Of a stretch of DNA of 19,019 nt, positions 12,371 through 19,003 are shown piece by piece. The notes under the pieces are model-generated. The model worked only from the letters and a program-made list of their open reading frames with translations. It did not search any database and was not told where the DNA came from. The position numbers were made by a program, and so were the translations under genes. Where the stretch lies: positions 1,558-20,576 of the forward strand of contig DBQN01000096.1 in assembly GCA_002305255.1 (NCBI GenBank), written 5' to 3'. This DNA comes from Firmicutes bacterium UBA1393 (GTDB lineage Bacteria; Bacillota; DTU025). The first letter of the stretch is position 1; each line of letters opens with the position of its first letter.

Positions 12371-14435
12371 CAGCTGCCAGGGCCCTTGTCACCCGGTTTC
12401 TTCCCACCCTCTTGGAGGCGTACATAGCTTCATCGACCGACTTGAGCATGGTTTCTACATCGCTCCCGCTCTCCGGGAAGGAAGCCACGCCAATCGACAC
12501 GGTGGCTGACACTTCCTGACCGTCGACAGTGAACGGTGTCTTCTCAACGCGGGACCGGAGCCTCTCGGCCATGACCATGGCCTCGGCTCCTCCCGTGTTG
12601 GGAAGGATGATCATGAACTCGTCGCCTGCGTATCTCACGACGTAGTCAGACTTGCGGCTCAATGTCGTCATTAACTTAGTGATGTGCCGCAGGTGCATAT
12701 CGCCAACGGCGTGACCGTAGGTGTCGTTGATGTCTTTCAGGCTGTCGGAGTCTATCATTATCAGAGACAGCGGCGTCGAGTATCTCCTCGAACGTTCTAT
12801 CTCCCTGCTGAAGACCTCGTGGAAGAGTCGGTAGTTGCCCAAGCCTGTGAGCTGGTCGGTAATGGACTGTTCGCGCGCCGCCTGGTAGAGCTGCGAGTTC
12901 TCCAGGGCCACGGCAGCGCTCCCGGCAATGGTCATCAGAAGCTCCAGCTCCTCTTCGCCGTAGGCATTCGGAGTGTAGCTCTGGGCAGATATGGCGCCAA
13001 CGACTCTGTTGCCGGCCTTCATCGGTGCGATCATGACCGACCTGGTCACATCGTCGTCGTCGGCAGCCCCAACAATAGAGAACCCCTGCGTGTCGCTGGA
13101 TTCGTCCAGATTGGCCAGAAGGGGCCTGCCTGACCTCATCACCTTGCCCGTAGGGCTGTCGCCCAGGGGTAGTCGCGACGACGGACTCCTTACGCCCTTG
13201 TCCATGAGGAAGGCCATCTCAGCCTGGGTCGGATCATCTAGAGGCAGAGCTACGAAGAACGCGTCAAGGGGAAGCACCTGGCACACCGACTTGTATATCT
13301 TCTCGAACAGGTCGTACGGTTCAAGCACCGACGTGATGCTCATGGAAATCTGGTTAAGGCTAGTTAGGTAGTCGGCTCGGCGCCTCGCCTCCTCCAGCAG
13401 GTTGGCGTTCACCACCACCACTGACAACTGCTTTGCCAGCGACTCGATGAACTCCACGTCATCATAGCCGTAGAGCTCCCCAGGGTGCCTGTCACCGAAG
13501 GCTATCGCCCCCACCATCTCCGACCCCGCGAACAGAGGCGTCGCGATCATCTTCGCGAGATGGAAGTCCTCGACCTCGCGAAACCGCATCCCGGAACTAC
13601 CTGCACCGGGATACAACACCGTCATTCGCCGCTCCATGCACAGCCCCACGGCGCCTTCAGACGGGTCGATCACATTGCCCAGGATGTTGCCTCCTGCAGT
13701 ACGTGCGGCTCGAACCGTGTACCTACCGCTTCGATCCTTCAGTACAACCAGGCCCACGTCGCCGTGGAGCACGCCAAGCCCGCTGTCGAGGATGAGCCCC
13801 AGCGTATCGGTGAGGCCAAGCCCTGAGTCGATACCCCTCGATATCCTCAACATGGCCTCATCCCAGTGGTCCCTCATCTTCAGCTTGGCATTGACTGCCG
13901 AAGCGGCACGACTGCACTGGGCAAATCGCTGCGAGATGGAGCTCGTTCCCACACCGGTGGCGAGTAGCGCGGCGGCCCGGTACAGGGCCACGGCGACAGC
14001 GTCATCTGGCCCCGCCGCAGCAAAGGGGATCGTGGCAGCCGCGTACATCCCCGCGATCACCGTCGCCAGGCCATACCCGAATCTCTGGTCCTCCAGCAAG
14101 TTGGCCACGATTACCGGAAAGTACAGCAAGTAAGCCTCGCTGCCGGCTCCGCCGGTAGCTCTGACGGCAAGTGTGACCAAAACAGCTTCTGCCAGCGCCA
14201 GCGGCGAACCAGCCACACGCAGGCGCTGAGCGTTCCACGCGACAACCGCACTCACTACTGCTGACGCCACCGAGGCCACCACGACCGTCGTTGCCGACGC
14301 CGTCCAATGAGACGCAGTCAGTACGGCCACGCACCCTCCCACGACAGCCGCGTGAAAGGCCACCGACACCGCCTGGAGCTGTGTTGAACGGCAGAACGGG
14401 CTAGTGGAATCGCACCCACCCAAGGGTTTCACCAC
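12354..14435 (-). CDS. Membrane-bound GAF-GAF-GGDEF diguanylate cyclase
   Basis: A 693-residue signalling protein that should make cyclic di-GMP from two GTP. About six hydrophobic segments fill residues ~20-165, with no periplasmic sensor loop. GAF domains follow at ~205-350 and ~360-515, and the GGDEF domain at ~520-685. The active-site motif is RYAGDEF (A603-F607), the common AGDEF variant, with the metal/substrate segment IDSDSLKDINDTYGH (~561-575). An inhibitory RxxD site, RKSD (594-597), lies five residues before it, so product feedback is expected. NAxLxE helices link the domains and may be coiled coils. The GTG at 14435 is four bases after the antiporter stop, with only a distant AGGAT as binding site, so translation probably depends on coupling. 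No EAL or HD-GYP phosphodiesterase domain is present. Confidence 0.92.
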   Translation of the reverse strand: MVKPLGGCDSTSPFCRSTQLQAVSVAFHAAVVGGCVAVLTASHWTASATTVVVASVASAVVSAVVAWNAQRLRVAGSPLALAEAVLVTLAVRATGGAGSEAYLLYFPVIVANLLEDQRFGYGLATVIAGMYAAATIPFAAAGPDDAVAVALYRAAALLATGVGTSSISQRFAQCSRAASAVNAKLKMRDHWDEAMLRISRGIDSGLGLTDTLGLILDSGLGVLHGDVGLVVLKDRSGRYTVRAARTAGGNILGNVIDPSEGAVGLCMERRMTVLYPGAGSSGMRFREVEDFHLAKMIATPLFAGSEMVGAIAFGDRHPGELYGYDDVEFIESLAKQLSVVVVNANLLEEARRRADYLTSLNQISMSITSVLEPYDLFEKIYKSVCQVLPLDAFFVALPLDDPTQAEMAFLMDKGVRSPSSRLPLGDSPTGKVMRSGRPLLANLDESSDTQGFSIVGAADDDDVTRSVMIAPMKAGNRVVGAISAQSYTPNAYGEEELELLMTIAGSAAVALENSQLYQAAREQSITDQLTGLGNYRLFHEVFSREIERSRRYSTPLSLIMIDSDSLKDINDTYGHAVGDMHLRHITKLMTTLSRKSDYVVRYAGDEFMIILPNTGGAEAMVMAERLRSRVEKTPFTVDGQEVSATVSIGVASFPESGSDVETMLKSVDEAMYASKRVGRNRVTRALAAVTRSS

Positions 14436-14439
14436 CGTT

Positions 14440-15621
14440 TCAGCTTATCCTGACTCCGCCACGGGCTTCTCCCGCTTTCGCCAAACACGCGCGCATTGCT
14501 CTGAGTCCGATGGCCTCGAAGGCCAGCACGCCCGGGACTACAATCGAGGCGATCATGGCTGACTGTTCCGGAAGCGCCGCACCGGCAGCAACCACCAGCC
14601 CCGCTGCAAGCCCCGCCTGCGGCAGGAGGGAGAGCCCGATCGTACTACCTACGCGATGTTCCGCACGGACAAGCGTGGCGGCTAACCCGGAGCCGACCAC
14701 TTTGCCTGCGGTTCGTGCCAGTATATAGCCTACTAACAGCGCAAGCCCCGACAGCAGCGTCCGCAAGTCGAACGCCACACCAGAGAGAGATAGGACGAGA
14801 ATATACATAGGTGCTGAGAAACGGTCGATGGCGGCGAACAGCCGTCGCGAACCCACAACCAGGTTGGCCGCCACCAGGCCGAAGAACACGCAAGCGATCA
14901 GGGGTGAAGTATGCATGCGATCAGACAACCCTGCCGTGAGTATGACCGCGCCTGCAAGCACGACAACGAGATCATCGCCCTTGACCTGCCTGATGAAGAA
15001 GGCCATGGCCATTCCCACAACGGCCCCGACCAGGATCGAGCCGAACACCTCCCACAGCACGATGCCCGCCATGCCCGCTACTGATCGCGAGATGGTCCAG
15101 TCAGGCAGGGCACGCGCAACGGATATGACGACGCCGAACAGCAACAGGCAGACTGCGTCGTTGATGGCCACCACCGACAACAGGGCGTTAGTGAGCGGAC
15201 CACCCGCACGAAGACGCCTGGTCACCATGATCGTAGAGGCCGGAGACGTGGCGGCGGCGACGGCGCCGAGAACCATCCCGAGCTCCAAACCGTAGCCCAG
15301 TGCGACGGTCACCCCGGTTACCAGTACCACGCATGCAACTGCCTGCCCGAGCGCAATGGCAAGCGCACCTTTGGGAAGAACCCTCAGGCGCGAAACCTCG
15401 AGTTCGCCACCGACTACGAAAGCTATGAGGGCAAGTCCGAGATAGGCAACGGTAGCCATGCCCGCGGGAGTAACCGCGGCAAGCGCACCGGGCCAGATCT
15501 GCCCGACCAGTAGGCCGGCAAATACATAGCCGGCCACCGATGACATGCCGAATGCGGCCGCCGAGGCGCCGCCGGCGGCGCCGGCCAGCATCACGATGCC
15601 GATGGCTAGAATACTACTCAT
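14440..15621 (-). CDS. Cation:proton antiporter (Na+/H+ exchanger domain)
   Basis: A 393-residue integral membrane protein made almost entirely of hydrophobic helices (roughly 12-13), matching the monovalent cation:proton antiporter fold. TSPASTIMVTRRL (125-137) corresponds to the unwound helix and VAINDAVCLLL (151-161) carries an Asn-Asp pair at 154-155 in the ion-binding site. An ND pair is usual in electroneutral antiporters and DD in electrogenic ones, so electroneutral exchange is a reasonable guess. There is no RCK/TrkA nucleotide-binding tail as in KefC, and the C terminus ends soon after the last helix. ATG at 15621 has GGAGAGG six bases upstream. It lies between the PII-like gene (15-bp gap) and the cyclase (4-bp gap), suggesting the PII-like protein regulates it. 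The ion is not known. Confidence 0.88.
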   Translation of the reverse strand: MSSILAIGIVMLAGAAGGASAAAFGMSSVAGYVFAGLLVGQIWPGALAAVTPAGMATVAYLGLALIAFVVGGELEVSRLRVLPKGALAIALGQAVACVVLVTGVTVALGYGLELGMVLGAVAAATSPASTIMVTRRLRAGGPLTNALLSVVAINDAVCLLLFGVVISVARALPDWTISRSVAGMAGIVLWEVFGSILVGAVVGMAMAFFIRQVKGDDLVVVLAGAVILTAGLSDRMHTSPLIACVFFGLVAANLVVGSRRLFAAIDRFSAPMYILVLSLSGVAFDLRTLLSGLALLVGYILARTAGKVVGSGLAATLVRAEHRVGSTIGLSLLPQAGLAAGLVVAAGAALPEQSAMIASIVVPGVLAFEAIGLRAMRACLAKAGEARGGVRIS

Positions 15622-15636
15622 CAAAACCTCTCCGCC

Positions 15637-15987
15637 CTACTCAGTTCGCTTTGGCAGCCCCACAACGCGGCCGACGGGTACGGTGACCAAGAGGCCTGCT
15701 CCTGGCTTACTGAGATCTCCCACGACATCCTCGATGGCGGCTATAGCCGTATCTACCTGGTCATCTGCAAGGACAGCGAAGATCGTTCGGTTGTAAGGGC
15801 GACTCCCGTTTAGGTGGTGTCGAAGTGAGGCAAAGATAGGTATTGAGCTCACGTCAAGCGCTGAGAGTGCCCTTCCCATGCCCATGCTTTCGACGCACGT
15901 GGCACCACCTATTCCTGCCCTGTAGAAGGATGCGAAGAGGTCGTCTAGAAGATTTGTATCGTTAAGCACAAAGAACATCAACTGCAA
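15637..15987 (-). CDS. PII-like (GlnB-fold) signalling protein
   Basis: A 116-residue protein with the ferredoxin-like PII fold: GIGGATCVESMGMGRAL (~25-41) corresponds to the PII segment before the T-loop, and TIFAVLADDQVDTAIAAIE with VTVPVGRVVGL to the second half. PII trimers bind nucleotides and metabolites and act on transporters and enzymes. The loop SIPIFASLRHHLNGSRPYN replaces the canonical T-loop and has no tyrosine at the uridylylation position. The usual B-loop TG-x2-GDGKIF is replaced by LSKPGAGLL. It is therefore not GlnB/GlnK, and its ligand may differ. TTG at 15987 fits GGAGGTGA six bases upstream. It opens the operon with the antiporter, so gating of the antiporter is the natural inference. 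Confidence 0.78.
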   Translation of the reverse strand: MQLMFFVLNDTNLLDDLFASFYRAGIGGATCVESMGMGRALSALDVSSIPIFASLRHHLNGSRPYNRTIFAVLADDQVDTAIAAIEDVVGDLSKPGAGLLVTVPVGRVVGLPKRTE

Positions 15988-16033
15988 TCAAGTCACCTCC
16001 CGCAAGCGACTGAGGACTCGGCGCATTGTCTGT

Positions 16034-16039
16034 ATTATA
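16034..16039 (-). promoter_or_regulatory. -10 element for the PII-like/antiporter/cyclase operon
   Basis: A perfect TATAAT lies on the minus strand (complement of ATTATA) 46 bases upstream of the PII-like start. At 18-bp spacing the -35 would be TCAACT, only a three-of-six match. The complementary strand carries TATTATAC, which could serve the cyclase-family gene in the other direction, so the 82-bp gap is probably a divergent promoter region. Confidence 0.4.
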
Positions 16040-16069
16040 CACCACGCGCGGGCTAGGAGTTGACAGCCA

Positions 16070-16642
16070 ATGAAGTCACGCTATATCGATATCACGGTGC
16101 CGGTGTTCCCGGGCATGCAGACCTGGCCCGGCGACCCCCGGGTCCAGTTCAGCGAAGGCCCCGTGGCCCGAATCGAGTTCGGGGCACACACCGGCACACA
16201 CGTAGACGCGCCCAAACACTACCTCCCTCACGGACGCAGCGTGGAGCAGTTGGATCTCAACGCTCTATGCGGCCCCTGCGAAGTGCTCGACGTTTCAGGA
16301 ATGGACTGCGACGCGATGTCGCTGGCGCTGGAGCGCTGCCACAGGCCGCGCGTACTCCTGAAACGGGCCGGCGGCTCCGACGGCGCCACGCTCAGCCCTG
16401 AGGCTGCGGCCATCGTCACTGGAAAGGGCATTTGCTTGATTGGAACGGAGTCGATGTCAATCGAGGCACTTGACGGAGACGGCTCCATTCACAAGTCTCT
16501 ATTGGAACACGGCATTGTCATACTTGAGACAGTAACTCTCCGCTACGTGGAGCCGGGCGATTACGATCTCTTCGCATTGCCGCTTCCCCTTGTCGGACTG
16601 GACGGCGCGCCGTGCCGGGCAGTTTTGCGCACCCTCGCATAG
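16070..16642 (+). CDS. Cyclase-family metal-dependent hydrolase (kynurenine formamidase-like)
   Basis: A 190-residue member of the cyclase/KynB family, metal-dependent amide or ring hydrolases. The signature H-x-G-T-H-x-D-A-P-x-H is complete at residues 40-50 (HTGTHVDAPKH) and provides the metal ligands. YIDITVPVFPGMQTWPGDP at the start and FALPLPLVGLDGAPCRAVL at the end are characteristic of the family. The usual G-D/T-SxD segment is GTESMSIEALDGD here, a substitution at positions that are often Asp. It is slightly short for the family (about 205-220). ATG at 16070 follows AGGAG at ten bases. No tryptophan-degradation genes adjoin, so the substrate is open: formylkynurenine, a carbamoyl compound, or other. 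Confidence 0.85.
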   Translation: MKSRYIDITVPVFPGMQTWPGDPRVQFSEGPVARIEFGAHTGTHVDAPKHYLPHGRSVEQLDLNALCGPCEVLDVSGMDCDAMSLALERCHRPRVLLKRAGGSDGATLSPEAAAIVTGKGICLIGTESMSIEALDGDGSIHKSLLEHGIVILETVTLRYVEPGDYDLFALPLPLVGLDGAPCRAVLRTLA

Positions 16643-16700
16643 TCATGGCAGCAAGCGGCCGTGTTTGGGTTCATAGGCCTTGCCTTGAAGTAAAGCACCA

Positions 16701-16729
16701 GTATGCAGGCGCATGCGCTGGCCAAACTA
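16701..16729 (+). promoter_or_regulatory. Sigma-G-type (forespore) promoter for the spore protein gene
   Basis: GTATG (16701-16705) fits the sigma-G -35 pattern G-H-A-T-R, and CAAACTA (16723-16729) matches six of seven positions of the -10 CATACTA, with a 17-bp spacer. The predicted transcript begins near 16736, leaving a ~35-nt leader with GGGAGG eight bases before the ATG. Forespore expression is the known pattern for this gene family. Confidence 0.55.
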
Positions 16730-16770
16730 CGGATGCTGCCGAATTACCTATGCGAAGGGAGGCCATATGA

Positions 16771-17103
16771 ATGGCACGAAGGAGCAACAACAGCAACCGG
16801 ATTCTCAATCCCCAGGCACGTCAGGCGCTTGATCAGATGAAATACGAGATCGCCAGCCAGGTGGGCGTCGACTACAACTCATACGGTGGGTACCTCGGTG
16901 ACATACCCGCCAGGGAGGCCGGCCGCATCGGTGGTCAAATGGTCAAGCAGATGATCGCAGCGGCCGAGCAGAGTCTGATCAGCCAGACCGTTGCAGGCGC
17001 ACAAGCCAGTTTCAATCAGGCGCTGAAGCCCGGACATGTCGGGTTCAACACTGACGTGACCTCGAGCTTCTCCACAACCAACCCTACGCTCACCAGGTCA
17101 TAA
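16771..17103 (+). CDS. Alpha/beta-type small acid-soluble spore protein with long C-terminal tail
   Basis: A 110-residue DNA-binding spore protein. Residues ~11-69 carry the family pattern: LNPQARQALDQMKYEIASQ, GVDY, then YLGDIPAREAGRIGGQMVK and MIAAAEQSL. YEIAS (25-29) is the site cut by germination protease between Glu and Ile. Such proteins coat forespore DNA, shift it towards A-like form and protect it from UV and heat; they are degraded on germination for amino acids. Typical members are 60-75 residues. Here a ~40-residue extension rich in Ser, Thr and Asn follows (SQTVAGAQASF onward, ending TLTRS), which I do not recognise. ATG at 16771 follows AAGGGAGG. It is direct evidence that the organism sporulates. 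Confidence 0.93.
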   Translation: MARRSNNSNRILNPQARQALDQMKYEIASQVGVDYNSYGGYLGDIPAREAGRIGGQMVKQMIAAAEQSLISQTVAGAQASFNQALKPGHVGFNTDVTSSFSTTNPTLTRS

Positions 17104-17120
17104 CAGCAAATCCGGCAGTT

Positions 17121-17149
17121 CGGCGCTCGGCCCCATCGGCCGGGCGCCG
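17121..17149. terminator. Hairpin terminator between the spore protein and FNT genes
   Basis: CGGCGCTCGGCC (17121-17132) pairs with GGCCGGGCGCCG (17138-17149), 12 bp with one G-U pair and a 5-nt loop. It starts 18 bases after the spore protein stop and 24 bases before the convergent FNT stop. Only ATTCATGTTT follows on the plus strand, a weak T-tract, and no clear run follows on the minus strand; it may act in both directions. Confidence 0.6.
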
Positions 17150-17172
17150 ATTCATGTTTCCTCGTCGCGACA

Positions 17173-17955
17173 TCACTCCCTGGGGTAAGCCAACCAGTAG
17201 AAGGCCGCCACCAGCAGACCGCCTCCCACCATGTTGCCCAGGGTTACAGGCACCAAATTGTGCAGCATCCCTCGGAGGATCTCACCCATCGGCGCGCCGG
17301 AGATCAGAAATCCCGCTGGAATATAGAACATGTTCGCAACGCAGTGCTCTCCGCCTATGGCCACGAAGGACGCCACAGCCATCATTGCCGGTAGAATGCG
17401 TCCGCTCACGTTGTCGGCCGAATACGACATCCACACTGACAACGCCACCAGCCAGTTGCACAAGACGCCTCTCGTGAACCCAGTCCACCAAGCCATCGAA
17501 GCTTTGGCCGACGCCGCCGACGCAAGTGCTGCACCTACTGCCCCGCCTCCCTGTTGGGCAAGGCCGGTCTGCCAGAACAACCATGCCGCAAACCCGGCCC
17601 CCACCGCATTGGAGACAAACACAAGCCCCCAGTTACGCACAGCCTGGGTTGCCGTTATGCGACGATCAAGCAGTGCCACGGTGAGCAACATGTTGCCTGT
17701 GAACAGTTCAGCCCCGCCCACAAGTACCATCACGATGCCAACAGTGAAGACTGAACCTGATATCAGCCTTATCATGCCCGGTCCGGCCCAATCGCCGAGG
17801 GTATAGGCGACGGAATACGCAACCATGGCGGCCATGGCGATATATGCGCCTGCGAGAATCCCTAATACAAGAGTGCGTCCTGTTGACGTTTCGGCCTTTG
17901 ATACTCCGATGTCAGACACATATTGCCTGATTTGAAGCGGTGCCTTATGGGCCAC
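17173..17955 (-). CDS. Formate/nitrite transporter family channel (FNT)
   Basis: A 260-residue six-helix membrane protein of the FocA/NirC/FdhC family, which forms pentamers that move small monovalent anions (formate, nitrite, hydrosulfide, acetate, lactate) with a proton. GAELFTGNMLLT (81-92) is the family's first signature; LCNWLVALSVW (~165-175) and GGEHCVANMFYIP (201-213) follow, including the central pore histidine H204. LVPVTLGNMVGG closes the last helix pair. GTG at 17955 has GGAGGTAGA about eight bases upstream. Substrate cannot be assigned from sequence; formate is plausible in an anaerobe with ferredoxin-linked metabolism. It is convergent with the spore protein gene and divergent from the LysM-SleB gene, so it is monocistronic. 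Confidence 0.93.
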   Translation of the reverse strand: MAHKAPLQIRQYVSDIGVSKAETSTGRTLVLGILAGAYIAMAAMVAYSVAYTLGDWAGPGMIRLISGSVFTVGIVMVLVGGAELFTGNMLLTVALLDRRITATQAVRNWGLVFVSNAVGAGFAAWLFWQTGLAQQGGGAVGAALASAASAKASMAWWTGFTRGVLCNWLVALSVWMSYSADNVSGRILPAMMAVASFVAIGGEHCVANMFYIPAGFLISGAPMGEILRGMLHNLVPVTLGNMVGGGLLVAAFYWLAYPRE

Positions 17956-18068
17956 TAGACTCTACCTCCAGTTAATACTCTATCATCCATTTTATCAAGA
18001 CGGTGCCTTAACAGAGCTCTTCCTCCACTTCCCACAGGGAATACCGCAGGTCAACGGCGAATCATATG

Positions 18069-18090
18069 TCCCAGGACAGTCCCAGAACAG
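18069..18090. repeat. Tandem 11-bp repeat upstream of the LysM-SleB gene
   Basis: TCCCAGGACAG (18069-18079) is followed immediately by TCCCAGAACAG (18080-18090), identical in ten of eleven positions. One-helical-turn spacing places both copies on the same DNA face, five bases before the ribosome binding site. It may be a regulator site or chance. Confidence 0.3.
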
Positions 18091-18112
18091 TATCAGAGAG
18101 GAGTTGCAGTTA

Positions 18113-18952
18113 TTGAGTTCCAGAATCAACAACAAGATTCGTCGAAGCCTGTTCACCACCGCGTGCGCTTTCTCCATCCTTGCTCTAACTGCCGCAGGCG
18201 CCTCAGCCGCATCGTACAAAGTGCGATCAGGTGATACGCTGTTCCTTATCGGACAGAGGTACGGCGTAAGTGTATCTGCAATCAAGTCGGCCAGCGGACT
18301 CTACGGCGACACGATCTATCCGGGACAGGTCATTACCATTCCTGATAAGCCGTCTTCGCCGTCGGCACCGTCCTCGGGATCGTCCACCCGTTACACGGTG
18401 CGTAGCGGAGACACTCTGTTCCTCATTGCACGCAGATACGGAACAACAGTGAACGCGATAATGACCGCCAACTCACTGTGGAGCAGCTCCATTTACCCGG
18501 GCCAGTCGCTCGTCATCCCGGGCGGCTCGAACGGCAGTGGGACTAATTCGCCGTCACCAAGTGTTCCGCCTGCAGGCAGCTACTCACAATCCGACATTTA
18601 CCTCCTAGCACAGCTGGTGACGGCCGAGTCGGCCGGCGAGCCTTACACCGGGCAGGTAGCTGTGGCAGCAACGGTGCTGAACCGCATTAAGAACCCGACC
18701 TATCCAAGCACCGTAAGCGGGGTCATCTATCAAGTAATTGATGGCAAGTACTATCAGTTTAGCCCGGTACTCGACGGCAGGATCAACAACACGCCGACTC
18801 AGTCAGCACTTAAGGCTGTGCAAGAGGCCATGAGCGGATGGGACCCGTCGTATGGCGCCGTCGGATTCTATAATCCGACCAAGACGTCGAATTACTGGGT
18901 CGCCTCCAGACCGGTCACTACCGTCATAGGCGCTCACGTCTTCTTCAAGTAG
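18113..18952 (+). CDS. Secreted LysM-LysM-SleB cell-wall/spore-cortex hydrolase
   Basis: A 279-residue exported peptidoglycan hydrolase. A signal peptide with basic SSRINNKIRR, a hydrophobic core (FTTACAFSILALTAAG) and an ASA-A cleavage site occupies the first ~33 residues. Two LysM domains follow at ~35-77 and ~94-136, both with VRSGDTLFLI and YPGQ, which bind glycan. A Ser/Pro/Gly-rich linker leads to the SleB/Hydrolase_2 domain (~161-279): LVTAESAGEPYTGQVAVAA with the likely catalytic E172, then VLNRIKNPTYP, and YYQFSPV. SleB-type enzymes are lytic transglycosylases cutting spore cortex at germination. TTG at 18113 lies nine bases after GAGAGGAG, whereas TTG at 18104 abuts it, so the start was moved. 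SleB, CwlJ-like or vegetative function cannot be separated by motif; LysM repeats replace SleB's usual binding domain. Confidence 0.9.
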   Translation: MSSRINNKIRRSLFTTACAFSILALTAAGASAASYKVRSGDTLFLIGQRYGVSVSAIKSASGLYGDTIYPGQVITIPDKPSSPSAPSSGSSTRYTVRSGDTLFLIARRYGTTVNAIMTANSLWSSSIYPGQSLVIPGGSNGSGTNSPSPSVPPAGSYSQSDIYLLAQLVTAESAGEPYTGQVAVAATVLNRIKNPTYPSTVSGVIYQVIDGKYYQFSPVLDGRINNTPTQSALKAVQEAMSGWDPSYGAVGFYNPTKTSNYWVASRPVTTVIGAHVFFK

Positions 18953-18978
18953 ACGTAGACACGTTACTCAGACCCAGC

Positions 18979-19003
18979 AAGGCATGCCCGACGGGCATGC
19001 CTT
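18979..19003 (+). terminator. Intrinsic terminator after the LysM-SleB gene
   Basis: AAGGCATGCCC and GGGCATGCCTT are perfect 11-bp reverse complements around a 3-nt GAC loop, 26 bases after the stop codon, followed by CTCATTT. The AAGG flank on one side and CCTT on the other make it usable from either strand. The T-tract is short but the stem is excellent. Confidence 0.8.

Noticed and set aside
16060..16065. TTGACA as a -35 element
   Set aside because: It lies between the ribosome binding site and start of the cyclase-family gene, with no -10 at proper spacing; probably incidental.
17972..17998. TTGATA and TATTAA as an FNT promoter on the minus strand
   Set aside because: The spacer is only 15 bp and the transcript would start almost on the ribosome binding site; not strong enough to list.
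18045..18075. Sigma-G promoter for the LysM-SleB gene (GAATA with CATATGT)
   Set aside because: The spacer is 19 bp and the -10 matches poorly; a sporulation promoter is likely but not identified here.
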